From assembly GCA_030144725.1 (NCBI GenBank), contig JASKMD010000031.1, forward strand, positions 10,277,097-10,341,096: 64,000 bases of DNA, written 5' to 3'. Of the stretch, positions 32,384 through 43,016 are shown piece after piece. The position numbers and the translations under genes were made by a program. Below the pieces are notes generated by a model. It was not told the DNA's origin. It saw nothing but the letters and a program-made list of their open reading frames with translations, and did not search any database. The first letter of the stretch is position 1. Every line of letters starts with the position of its first letter. The stretch comes from Haematococcus lacustris (taxonomy: Eukaryota; Chlorophyta; Chlorophyceae; Chlamydomonadales; Haematococcaceae).

Positions 32384-33175
32384 ATGGTTTGCAGCCGGCG
32401 GCGTGCTAAATACGTAGCCCAAATAGTATCACCAAGGGCTGCTCATCTGCACAGTCCCAGTGGCTTGACAGCCACAGCAAGGAAGGCTGAGGCTATCGCT
32501 AAGGAGGTGCAGGCCGAGAATGCGTTGCTGGTGACCGAGGCCCAGTTGCAACTGGCGGTTGAGGAGGTCCTTGATGAGCTGGGGGTAGCAGCAAGTGCCG
32601 GTGTTGGTGCCGCCCCTGACCTGCCCCCCCCTCCTGCTGCACCCCCCTGGCAGCAGCAGGCAGCTGGTGCTGGTGCCGCACCTGACCTGCCCCCCACTCC
32701 TGCTGCACCCCCCTGGCAGCAGCAGGCAGCTGGTGCTGGTGCCGCCCCTGACCTGCTACCCCCTCCTGCTGCACCCCCCTGGCAGGAGCTGGCGGCTGGT
32801 GCTGCTGCTGCCCCTGGGCTGCCCCCCCCTCCTGCTGCACCCCCCTGGCAGCAGCAGGCAGCTGGTGCTGGTGTTGCCCCTGGGCTGCCCACCCCTCCAG
32901 CTGAGCAGCAGGGGGTCAGGGCGGAGCTGGACACCAGCTCGACACGCAAGCGGAGGGCGGGCGGGAGGGACCGGACCCAACAAGTCGAGCAAGGTAACGT
33001 AGCAATGGCCTACACACCTTGTGTGGCCTTACAGAGTGGCCAGGTAGTAGGTACTACTCACGAAGCGGTCAAGCAATGCACCAGCGTTGTATACTTCCGA
33101 GCATGGGTGGAGGGGCGTCGTTACATCGGTTTTGCGTGCCATGTGCATTGTTTTGACTGCGGCGACTGTCCCTGA
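32384..33175 (+). CDS. Pro/Ala-repeat ORF carried by T2
   Basis: A 263-codon frame. Residues about 25-65 could form a helix (ARKAEAIAKEVQAENALL, then VEEVLDELGV). It then has five imperfect units of roughly 20 residues containing PPPAAPPWQQQAAGAGAAP, then a basic stretch TRKRRAGGRDR. No known domain is visible. It may be a captured host fragment or only a long open frame over a 60-66 bp minisatellite. Its position inside a transposon and its repeat content argue against a host gene. Confidence 0.35.
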   Translation: MVCSRRRAKYVAQIVSPRAAHLHSPSGLTATARKAEAIAKEVQAENALLVTEAQLQLAVEEVLDELGVAASAGVGAAPDLPPPPAAPPWQQQAAGAGAAPDLPPTPAAPPWQQQAAGAGAAPDLLPPPAAPPWQELAAGAAAAPGLPPPPAAPPWQQQAAGAGVAPGLPTPPAEQQGVRAELDTSSTRKRRAGGRDRTQQVEQGNVAMAYTPCVALQSGQVVGTTHEAVKQCTSVVYFRAWVEGRRYIGFACHVHCFDCGDCP

Positions 33176-34129
33176 CTGTTTGCAGAGGCTACTGGGCCAC
33201 GTCGGTCGCGGCGGTCGGTCGCGGCGAGGCCCGCATGAGCAAAACTGGCATGAATTTGAATGTCAAGATTCGAGCCGCCATAGCACTCAGCACAGTGCAC
33301 AGTATTTAATGTTACAAGCTGCACCGCATAGCTGACAGAGTCCTCTATCCAGGGATGTGCGAAACCTAAATAGAAACAACGTGGCTGAGACGCGGCGTCG
33401 TTTTGATTACCAGGGGTCGGTTTCCTATCATTTCCAGCCATTTTTTGAATGTTGGGGACACCTGAGCTAAAGCCATCGGCCTGCTCCCGGAGCAGCCGGT
33501 CGCATGTGCCGGTGTTACATGCAAAAACCTCAGAGTTGGGAGGCCCTGACTCTCCGACGTCGCCGTCCTGCCCAGACATCAAGTACAGGCTGCGGGACTG
33601 GCTGCACTGCTCCTAGCTGCTCCTTTCCCGCGTGACATGTTGCCTCTGTATCGCTGTATTGTATCGATACAAAAAATACACGTTTTTTCTTGTATTTTCT
33701 TGTATTTCCTGTATCGATACACGTATTACCCATCACTGATTACAACTCATGCTTTATTTTGGTGTTGCATGAGGGCTGTAACTTGTCATGTGAGTTGTCC
33801 CTCCCATATCTACAACGATCAATGCGTACAGCTTGTCGTGCATTCAGTAGCAGCAGAGGTAGTGCAAAGCTGTTTTTAAAAGGAAACGCGCTTGTCCGCA
33901 CCGGACGCCACTTCACTGGTTGCGACCGCAGGGACGCTTAGTGGCATCACCCCGCTACTAGGCTCAGAGTGGCCGGTAGGCCAGGCAAGCTGCAGCTGGC
34001 CCACTTGGTCCCACCCAGGCGCTGTTGAAGCATGTGCAAGCACCCAGCCTTTTCAACAGCAAAGCTTTAGTGGCTGCAGCTTTGCTCAGTTACTGCAGGC
34101 CTCTAGCTCACCCCGCTCAGCTAAGTGCA

Positions 34130-35912
34130 AGAACTCGACACCACGCTGGATCCAAGCCTGGCACACCAGCACCCGTGGCTTTCATGCCAGCTGGGCAGCC
34201 TCCGCAACTAGTTTGGAAGAGGTGGCCAGCGATGTGCATGCAGCAGCAGACCAACTGACGAGCCTGGAGTCCAGGCTGGCTGAGCTGGAGGGTATAGAGG
34301 GCATGCGCACCACTGTGCACAGCCTGGCACAGCTGCTGGACGCATGCCAAGGCCAGCCCGATGCAATCACAGAGTGAGATCTACCACATGCCCAGACTTA
34401 ACCCCTGTCTCCATAAATGGCTAGTCTGCTGCCTGGATTGCTGCTGGCCTGGGTTGCGTGACCATGCCTGACCATACCTGACAGCCTGGGTTCCTGGGGC
34501 CCCTAACCACCCTGGGCTGTCACCCGTGCATGTCCTCAGGCAAGTCATGGCTGAGCTGTTCACCCCCACCGCAGTGGTAGCAGCGGAGCACCATGGCGTG
34601 GCAGGTAAGCCAGCAATTAAGCCATGCAAGCCATGCAGGTCATGCAACTGTTTTCAATACCCTCTGGGTTACACAAGTGCATGGCTGCCTTCCTGGACGC
34701 CTACATGCCCGCATGCCCAAACATCGGCCTAGCTGCCTCCATTGCTGCCCATGTAGATGGGTTGGACGAGGTGACGGAGCTGTTCAAGCAGGTGGTGCAG
34801 GGCCTGTCCTTCTCCAGGCATTATGTCAGCAACCTGGTGGCCAAAGTCAGCAAGGTAGGCATGAGGCCAAGGAGCTGGGCAGCACCCTCCATGCCTTAGG
34901 CTTGGGAGGGGTGGGTGTGGACCGGGCCTCAGGGTAGGTGTGGGTACAACCAATCCACTGTGGAGGGCTGTGCAGGGCGCCTTGTAGGCTGCGTGGACAT
35001 GGCATGTGCCGCCAGCCTGCATCAGGCAAAGGTGTCGGCAGAGTCCCTGGGTGGGTGCTGGGTGCCCTGGCATAGGGTGTCAGTGGCAAGGAGCGGCTGC
35101 TGGACAGCTTGGCTTGGCTGGTTGAGCTGACGGCTTGATTGCAGCATCAGAAGGGCAGGCCATACAGGGCTGCAGGCAGCATTGCACAGTGTCGTGTGGA
35201 GACAGGGACGAAAGGCTGGTGGCGTCATTGAGGTGCAGCAGTGCGGCGGACTTGGGGCAGGCCGGCGTGACGCACCCCTACATGCAGCAGCACAAACGCC
35301 ATGATAATCTGCGTGAGCCGCACAGTTCTGAGGGCCACACATGAAGTCCCTGCACTGTGGTTGGCAGGGCCCTAGTGTGGACCCCACTCCTGCTGCTGCT
35401 GCTGTCATTCCAAACAAGGATGATAGCTGCCTGCTTGGCAAGTGCTGGTTGTTGTGTTGCAGGATGACCCCAGCTCTGGCAAAGCTAAGTTTTACCTCTT
35501 AGTGGCTGCTAGCTTGGCCAAGGGTCGCGATGCCTGGGGCATGGAGGTCGTGGAGGTCAAACTGCGCAAGGGCTTTGACGCACGGTGCGCTGGCGGCATG
35601 CACAGCGCCCTTGCTCATGCAGCCAACCCGAACACATTGCATTGTGACCATGTGGCACTGCCCAACAGTGAGGTGTGAGATGGGGTGGCTTGCATGGCAG
35701 CTACAGCTTCAGCAATCTTTCTCAAATACCTTGCTAGCAAACCCTTGCTTTGTCTGTGCCTTGCTCGGGCTGCCCTGGTGGGTGATGTGCCGCACAGGTG
35801 GCGCATTCGCAACATCCAGTGGCAAACCGGCAACATTCTGACCCCGTATGATGGCAAGGGCTGGGGCAGCACGCCAAACATCCTGCCACCTGTGAACGCA
35901 GTGCCCAAATGA
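34130..35912 (+). CDS. Unrecognised multi-exon protein gene
   Basis: Plausible exons: about 34200-34374 (helical, SLEEVASDVHAAADQLTSLE, then LAQLLDACQGQ), 34542-34603 (QVMAELFTPTAVVAAEHH), about 34678-34854 (FLDAYMPACPNIGLAAS, then ELFKQVVQGLSFSRHYVS, donor AAG|GTAGGC) and 35463-35674 (SSGKAKFYLLVAASLAKG, VVEVKLRKGFDARC). A terminal exon probably starts at 35799 and ends within 35799-35912, its frame unresolved. The first junction (GA|GTGAGA to CAG|G) is in phase; the next is not resolved. The family is not recognised; the N-terminal part looks like a coiled coil. The 5' end is unknown and could lie close to hAT-B. Confidence 0.4.
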
Positions 35913-36470
35913 CCTGTGCAATTGAAGGGGATCCGTGCCGTGCTTCCAAGCAGCTGTAGACAATTACTAGACTGTTGAGAAGGGGGGTTGGTGCATTGTA
36001 GTGAAAGGCGTGGAGAACCAACAATGTTACATCGGCACTAGATGTGATGAAGGAGCCACATGGCGAACAGTAGCCGGCATGAGTCTGTCAGCTGATCACT
36101 TTGAAAGGAAACAGACATGAGCAATGGGCTGGTTGCGTGTCACTAGCTGCTGCAGGGTTACTACTCTTGCCAAGCCAAGAGACGTGGGAGAGGGTGTCCT
36201 AGCTGATGCCCTTGAGGCTGGCCTTGGTAAATGTGGGCAGCCTCTCTTTAATGCTGCCCTTCTGCCAGGTCTGAGACCGTTGGGTATAGCAAATCTGTTC
36301 AGCAAGCCCGTACGTTTTGCACTGGGGCTTCATGTAATGCTCCATCCGAACAAAACCGAACAAGGCGCAAGGGACCGAAGGCTGTAGTACAGAGGTTGTG
36401 ATCTACTCGTCAGCCCCTTGAGACGCTATCGTGAAGTGATCCTGTAAGTGCGCGACGACATAACGCGAGG

Positions 36471-37375
36471 ATGGACTATTTGATGGGGATCAAGGTGGGT
36501 TTGCTGCGCCACTTCTAGCAGCTATGTTGTCGCAAAGCAAGCTGCTTTGTTTGCACAGGGCCCAAACTTTGTGATGATTTGCAGCGATACAGCAGCAGCG
36601 CACTCCATCATCAGCATCAAGCACGATGAAGACAAAATCATTCCTATAGATAGCCACAAGGTCTTCGGCATTGCCGGCGAGTCGGGCGACAGGGTCAATT
36701 TCTCCGAGTTCATCGTTGCAAATGTGAAGCTATACGCGCTGCGTAACAGCACAGAGCTGTCGACGAAGGCAGTGGCGCATTTCACAAGGAGCGAGTTGTC
36801 CAAAGCGCTGCGTAAGGTAGGGCCTTGATCTGACCCAAGGGTTTTGCAAGCAAGGCCAACTCAGCACTGAGCGCGGGGAGAGCTTGCTGCACTTGCCTGC
36901 GCAGTCTCCGTACCATTGCAACCTCCTGTTGGGGGGGTACGACGAGAGGACTGGCCCTTCATTGTTTTGGATGGACTACCTAGGCACCCTGACAAGAGTC
37001 AACACGGGCGGCACTGGCTATGGTGGGTGACTACCAGGGCGATCAGATTGAGCAGCATGTTGGCAGCGTGACTGTGGCACCAGTTGTGTGGTGTATCCCC
37101 AGGCAGGGTGCCGTGTATGGCATCCAGCCATGTTACATGTTTCCATCCTGTGGCTTAGTTGCTCTTGTCCCCTTGTACTGCCCAACACTGCAGGTGCCAT
37201 GTTTGTGCTGTCCCTGTTTGACAAGCTGTGGCACCCAGACCTTACAGAGGCTGAGGCGGTGGACATGATGGAGCAGGGCATTGCAGAGCTCAAACGCCGC
37301 TTGGTGGTGGTGCCGCCTGCCTTCAACATCAAGATAGTGGACAAGGATGGCATCCGCCTAGTCAAGACCTTGTAA
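36471..37375 (+). CDS. PBD1: 20S proteasome subunit beta-4 (beta type-2)
   Basis: Non-catalytic beta subunit of the 20S proteasome core. Exons 36471-36494, 36559-36816, 36905-37022 and 37194-37375 join through GT-AG introns in phase to 193 codons plus stop. It starts MDYLMGIKGPNFVMICSD, as the family does without an N-terminal propeptide. Also seen are SIISIKHDEDKI, RVNFSEFIVANVKLYALRN, LLLGGYDE, LFWMDYLGTL and the C-terminal IKIVDKDGIRLV. No catalytic Thr1 is expected in this subunit. Length is close to the roughly 200 residues usual for the family. The upstream 400 bp should contain the promoter; no motif is obvious. Confidence 0.95.
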
Positions 37376-38167
37376 CTCACATGCCAGCCACTGCCAGTGG
37401 CAGGCTACATGGGGTGGTGCAGCAGTAGGTTCCGCATCACGTGTCATTCAGCCACATGCAACCTACCAGCTGCCATGGACCTCTGCCAGCCACTGGTCAC
37501 TCTTCGGCAGGCTGGCTGGGGCACATGAACTGGCAGCAGGTCGGACAGTACTGGCTGTGGCCCAGCCACATCACTGTTTATACCAGGCTTTCTGGGGAGC
37601 CAGGGCAGGTGTGCATGCAGAGAGCAGGTTTGAGACAAGCAGCAGCCAGCCTGGTGCAGGGTAGTAGTCGGGTGAAATGCTCTTATCTGCTGTCATGCAG
37701 TGGGGTGAAGTGCTCTAATTAGCTGTGATGCCCAGTGAAGGAGAATTGGTGGCGTGTTGGGCTGGCTGTGGTCCAGCTTAGTATCACAACCCCTGGGCCT
37801 TCCTGTTGTTACTGGTGTATGCTGCGACGACAGGTCACAGCCAATGGTTCCATGCCAGGATGGGAACAGTCGCTAGTCAGTCCCAACGGCGTTCATTGTT
37901 GTGTGTTGCGCATACTTCTGCAAGGCCTTGCAGCTGTTGACGTTTGATTTTCAAACCTACAACAGCTCGTCGACTCATGCTTGGTGTTGTGGTCCCGGGC
38001 GCTAGCAGGTCTCTTACCCTTCACGCTAACAACTAGTACTTGCCCCCAGGATCGTGCGCGAAGGCGCATGCGTGTGAGGCGAACTGTCCACATACGCATC
38101 CCTGGAGCCGAGCATAGGCGTAACCCATCCATTTGCACATCACGCACACCTGCATTTACACGAACCG
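37376..38167. other. Convergent intergenic region
   Basis: It lies between the 3' ends of the proteasome gene (+) and the RAB3GAP2-type gene (-), so it should hold both 3' UTRs. A tgtaa-type polyadenylation signal was not identified with confidence. No other feature is seen. Confidence 0.5.
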
Positions 38168-41100
38168 TCAATTGTCTGTTGAACTCAACCAGGCACCCAG
38201 CGCCACTGCAAGCGGCAACAGCCGCCCTGTGACCAAGTCGAAGAGTATGCAATTCGTTCCGTCCACTCTCCCCGTATAGCAGTCAGTGTTGCAGTGACAC
38301 TGCCGCGCACCGCCCAAACGAGCTCCTGGCTGTAACAGCCGCCATGCGCTTTCCACGGAGCCAACACCAGAGCTCTGGGCGCGGCGGGGGTCAGCGAGTC
38401 CGATGCTCAGCACGCAGGGGCCGTGCGGTACCATCCATATTTCAACCGCTTGCCGTAGAGGCGCGTGCAACACAGCCACGGGGCACAACGAACCATCGAC
38501 CGGGATGTACCTTCCGGCCGAATCGTCAGCGGCACCGGCGGCACCGCCGAAACTCAACTGGCCATCCGGCGGGGGTGCGAGCTCAACGTCGCAACCACCA
38601 GGCACACATCGTGCTGTCGCGCCCTCGCTGCTGAGTCGGTGGTCTGTGTCCTGTCGATCAGTCACTTGAGTGGCCCCTGCTCCTGCGCCTGCTTCTGCTG
38701 GCCCCGAGGAGGCTGTGGGCGTCAGGAAAAGCGACCCAGACTGCCCCAGCCCAAGGAGGTCGAGCACACTGACGTCCGGAGACTGGCGCTGCCTCAGGGC
38801 TGCCAGGAGACCTCGGGGAAGCAGCAGCCAGCCACACTCAGCAGCTCGAAAGCCCTGGTGCAGGCAAGCACAGCACACCAGCATGGCATGACACATGATT
38901 GGACACACTAACAGCACGCCTCCGCATGGAGAGGCATGGAGAACGAGGCCAATGTCACACAGCCCCCCACCCTGCCCCCAACCCTCATGCTTTCCCTTTT
39001 ACCCCCTCCCCCCTCCCCTCCCCCAGCCCCATCTCCTTGCCCACCCTCTCTCCTTCCTTGCCATCCTCTACCCCTCACCACCTCCTACCCTGCCACCCTC
39101 CATCACACCCACCCCCTCCTCACCCACCTTCCACATGCGCACCAACCGGCAGTGGCTAGAGTCCAGCAGCAGCACGCGGCCCAGGCCATCCGGTGCCAGC
39201 AGCCAGGGCCCAGCAGGGGCGGGCAGCAGGGCGCGCACAGCTCGGCCGGGATCCACGAGGCTGCGCCACATGGTGGGGGTCGGGGGCCAGGGGCGCGGCT
39301 GCAAGCGGGTGGGACCAGGAACAGAGTCAGGTGGGAGGGAATTCTAGGGGCTGGGTTATGGGCTGAAGGGCAGTCGAAATGGCCGCAGAGGCGGGGCCCA
39401 GGGGCAGGGGCTCAGCCGCTAGCCAGAAACGGCAGGGGCGGGAGTGGGAGTGGGAGAGGGCGCAGGGGCAGAAGCAGACAGGGTCAGGAGCGGGAGCAGT
39501 GGGTCAGGGGCAGAGGGTCAGGGGGAGGTGGGGCAGCGCTAGGGCCAGGGGTAGAGGGTCTATGTACATGTCTCTAGCCTCACAGTCTTCCCATGTTCCT
39601 GAGACCCTGACCCTGACCCTTCCCCCCTACCCCACAGCCTGGCTAGGTGTCATGCCAGCTGCACCCACCTGTCCCACCCCAGGCTCGTCAAACACAACTG
39701 CTGGAGGGCCGCTGCCGGGGCTTGGCTGGTCCCAGCTGGCGATGAGAGGCGTGAGCAGCAGCGTCTTCAAGCCTGCCGGTGCCGCAATCAAGGGCAGCTG
39801 GGCCAGGGGCTGGGAGGGGCTGGAACTGCAGTCACCCTCATACCATCCTCCTCAGTGCGCAATGCTCAATGCTCAGTGCTCAACCTGTTTGGACCATCCT
39901 GCCCAGTGCTGGTGACAGGCAAGCAGGTAGACCTCTGAGAGCAGTGGTGTGTGAGGGCAATGATGTGTAAGAGCAGTGATGTGTGAGGGCAGTGATGTGT
40001 AAGGCGATGACATGTGAGGGCAATGCTGTGTGAGACGACGACATGTGAGGTGAATGATGTGTGAGAGCAGTGATGTGCCAGGGAAATGATGTACAAGGGC
40101 AGTGGCGCATGAGGGCAGTGGTGAGTGGAAGCTGCGTGGACGTGGAGCTGAGAAGAGCAGGCCTGCCTTACTCTGTGTGAAGACCGCAGGCGCCTGCACC
40201 ACCTGCTGCCTGGCCGCCTTGGCCCTGGAGATCATGCCGGACGCCACCTGGGTGGCTGCGCCCAACAGGGAGCCCAGCCCGTGCTGGGCCGGGCTCAGCT
40301 GGGCGTCCAGGGCGGCCAGGGCTGGGGCCTCGCCCCCTGCATGCCAGGCAACATGGTGTCAAACAGGGCAAGCTGACAGGCGGGCGGATGGGCAGCTCGG
40401 TTTACACCACGCAAGCAGAGCTCCGCGGTGGGTCAGTGCAGCTATAAGGCTTTGTGTACCAGCAGCAGTGGTGACGGTGGGGCAGCCAGGCCTGCCTGCA
40501 TGCAGACAGGCTGTTGGGGTGGCCCACCCCCGCCCCATCAAACCCCCCTCACCGCCGCCGCAGCAGCAGACAGGCTGGTTGTGGCTACCCACTCCAGCAA
40601 ACCCCCTCACCTACAAGGAGCATGACACCGCTGCAGGGCTGGCTGCTGGGTTCAGGGGCCGGGGCGGGCCCTCGCTGCAGTACTGTGTACAGGTCCCTGG
40701 GCCGCTGCCTGAGCAGCAGCGCTGCCTGGCACCCCTTCAGCTGGCGGGGCAGGGCCCAGCAGGTCAGCGTGAGGGGAGGCAGGGGGGCCTGCAGGGTGCA
40801 GGGTGGAGGGGCAACATGAGGGGGAGGGGGGGGGGGGGGGGGAGGGGGGGAGGGGGGAGGGGGCAAAGGGGAGGTAGGCAGCTGGGATGAGCCATCACAC
40901 TGCTAGAGCTGGGCACCTTACCCACCTCCCGGCTCAGGTAGGGGGCCGCAGCCCATGCCATGGAGGCGGCCAGCATGTTGCGGCGGCCCGGCACCTCCAC
41001 TGCTGCTGCTCTAAGGTATGCAGCCCACCACGCCCACAGCTCCGAGATTTTGACACACGCGATGGCGTCAGCGAAAGTGCAGGTCACAGCTCCGCCCACC

Positions 41101-42113
41101 AACACCCCACTGACTGAGGCCCCTGCTTGGCCTGCTTGGCCTGCGGGGCGGTGGGTGCAGAGCATTGGATGTGTGGCTCTCTTGACATGCCCTGATCCTC
41201 CAATGCATGTGACGCATGAGTTTGCAAGCCCTGTTGCTTATTAAAGGCAGCCATGCTGTCATCGCAGAGTACCCAACCATGGTGAGTGGCCATGCACCAT
41301 GCATATACTACTGTATCTACTACATGCATATGCTACTGTGGCCATGCACCTAAGCACCTTGACTCTCTATTAGCCAAAAACACTCCCTAACCCATTCCTA
41401 TACCCACTTCACGCTGACAGGGTGCCTGTTGCTTGCGCAGGGCTGCCCTGCCCCCCCCTGCCTGGTTTCGTTGCTGTCACTCAACCGCCATCCCTCCCCT
41501 GCTCCCTCCGGTGTGCTTACCCAGGCAGCCAGGCTGTGCTTGCATGGCCCTCATGGGCCCTGGGTGCAAGCGCTGGCGGAGCAGCAGGCGGCCCTGGGGA
41601 GAGTGCAGCTGCAGGTAGCCGCCAGCAGTGCCACACAGCAGCAGCAGGCACTCCTCAGGCTCAGCGTGGCCAGGGCTGGGGCTGGAGCTGCTGTTAGGTC
41701 GGTGTTCAAATCTCACTGGTGGCTGCATTTGATTGCTGCCTGTTCCTAGCCCTGGCCCTGGCCCTGGCCCTGGCCCCTGCTGCTGCTGCCCCCACCAACC
41801 CAGCCCCGTGGGCTTGGGGGAAGGGGAAGCAGGGTGGCCCCCTGCTGACATGTCTGGGGTGCATGCATGGAGTGCCACCCAGGCTAGGCAGGTCAGAGGG
41901 TCCTGTGCTGCGCTTGATGAGCCCAGCAGCTGTCCCTCCAGCGGCCAGGGGGCTGCAGGCAGGGCTGCCGGCTCCCCCTCCCCCTGCCACCCAGCTGGCT
42001 GATCCCCTTTGGGTGTCAAAAGGGGTGCATGGCCACACCCCACCCTGCTGCTGCTACCTGGTGGCCTTGTTTGCTGGGCAATGCTGGTGAGCTGGTTTTG
42101 TTGGTGTGGAGAG

Positions 42114-42157
<44 letters not shown>

Positions 42158-42514
42158 TTGAAGATGTTTCTGGGTGTGCTGCTGGCTGGGCTGGCACTCG
42201 GCAGGAGCAACAGCCACGGCTGCAAACACAGCCACCTCATTCTTTTGGGCCACGGCCACGGCTGTGCTGCGCTCCCAGCATACCAGCACACCAGCAGGGA
42301 CAGGCAAATTGACTTAGCCTGTCGGGTTCTCTCTCGGCACATGCACGCTGTTTGAATGTTGCGGGCATGTTGCATGCTTGCACGCGAGCTGCACACTCGC
42401 TCACCAGTCGGGGTGCAGTGCCAAGGTGACGCCTTGGACGGCCCAGTCCCCATTGGAGGCGTCGCGCAGGCTGAAGTGCCGCACGATGCCATCGACGGGC
42501 AGCAGCAGCGTCAT
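38168..42514 (-). CDS. RAB3GAP2: RAB3GAP2-type protein, N-terminal propeller domain form
   Basis: Non-catalytic subunit of the Rab3GAP complex, which acts on Rab GTPases (RAB18 GEF activity in animals). Exons: 42514-42405, 42266-41521, 41140-40926, 40740-40611, 40336-40172, 39772-39669, 39298-39128, 38854-38168. All junctions are GT-AG and in phase, total 775 codons plus stop; an in-frame TGA lies just upstream of the ATG. Landmarks in order: LALHPDCTAVAVAQKNEVAV, LLLLCGTAGGYLQLHSPQG with RLLLRQRLH, LGSLLGAATQVASGMISRA, GLGRVLLLDSSHCRLVRMWK joined to GFRAAECGWLLL, then VEIWMVPHGPCVLS and a final FDLVTGRLLPLAVAL. The human protein is about 1390 residues; this one ends after the Rab3GAP2_N domain. 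Exon 2 carries a run of 13 Gln. Exons 4 and 6 boundaries are the least certain. Confidence 0.8.
40818..40862 (+). repeat. G-tract in RAB3GAP2 intron
   Basis: Runs of 4 to 18 G separated by single A residues on the + strand (C-tract on the transcribed sense strand) lie in intron 3. The sequence can form G-quadruplex on the + strand. Confidence 0.85.
42115..42154 (+). repeat. (CTG)13 coding microsatellite
   Basis: Thirteen CTG units on the + strand encode a polyglutamine run in exon 2 of the RAB3GAP2-type gene on the - strand. Length variation would change the protein without shifting its frame. Confidence 0.9.
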
Positions 42515-42549
42515 AACTGCTGCGCCACTGCCCGCTCAAACCGCAAACG

Positions 42550-43016
42550 CTTACAGCAGGCTCTTAACGCCAGTCGCGCTGAAGGCTGTAGCTTGGGTTG
42601 GCGTACGCAAAGCCAGGGGCCTAATGTGCTCGACAAGCAACAACAGCATCATCAGGTAAGCACTGACTTGGCCCTACAAATGCGCATGACATGAACATAC
42701 TTCACATGACATGGCACATGACAAGCATCAACAACATCACCAGGTAAGCACTGGCCTGACGTTAGTAATGTATATGACATGACACGTGACTTGACTTCAT
42801 GCATCTCCCACACTCATGTGCAGGTTCTATGACCGGGACGTGTCAGCCGCGCTGAACATCCGCCGCTGTGCAGTCGGCCCAGGCCCGCGCCCCACTGAAC
42901 TGTGCAGATGGGAAGGCCGCCCAGCCATGCCAAAGCCAGGCCAGCCAGGCCAGGAGTGGGTGTACCTGCCCGACAAGGCCCTGTTGCGTAAGATCAGTCC
43001 CTCCCAACTGCCTTGA
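42550..43016 (+). pseudogene. Fanzor-like C-terminal fragment (F6), second family
   Basis: Two exons: about 42572-42655 (VALKAVAWVGVRKARGLMCS, ending ATCAG|GTAAGC) and 42824-43016, joined in phase with an intron of 168 bp. The product has FYDRDVSAALNIRRC (RuvC-III), PRPTELCRWEG and a tail PGQEWVYLPDKALLRK. This differs from F1-F5 (LDRDCNAALNMQ, no PGQEW tail), so it is a separate Fanzor lineage; similar tails are common in Chlamydomonas genomes (from memory, unverified). RuvC-I and RuvC-II are absent. It lies head to head with the RAB3GAP2-type gene, whose ATG is at 42514, and may overlap its promoter. Confidence 0.6.

Larger units (their letters stand above)
31299..33465 (+). mobile_element. 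TIR transposon T2 nested in hAT-B
   Basis: Left end TCAGGCGCCCCCAACAT and right end reverse complement TCAGGTGTCCCCAACAT. Perfect 7-bp flanks GCTAAAG lie at 31292-31298 and 33466-33472. It shares the left-end sequence tggggttggtaatcttcatg with T3 and, in diverged form, T1, and the right-end sequence accaggggtcggtttcct with T1. Cargo is a C-rich array (31890-32355) and a Pro/Ala-rich frame (32384-33175). No transposase was recognised. Confidence 0.85.
30189..33738 (+). mobile_element. hAT-type transposon hAT-B with nested T2
   Basis: The termini are CAGTGATGGGTAATAC and a perfect 16-bp inverted GTATTACCCATCACTG. An exact 8-bp duplication, ATTACAAC, lies at 30181-30188 and 33739-33746. The unoccupied sequence, tgattacaactcatg, is present at about 46359. 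Without T2 (31299-33465 plus one duplicated target) the element is about 1.38 kb. A 170-codon frame at 30356-30868 has no recognisable transposase domain. A second inverted version of the left subterminal region (ccgtactctccct) lies at about 31140-31195, suggesting rearrangement inside the element. Confidence 0.92.

Noticed and set aside
31874..32417. Pro/Ser-rich and Gly/Trp-rich frames
   Set aside because: Products of the C-rich minisatellite inside T2.
37890..38252. Continuation exon of the RAB3GAP2-type gene
   Set aside because: The - strand frame there shows no match to the C-terminal domain and no convincing acceptor; not included.
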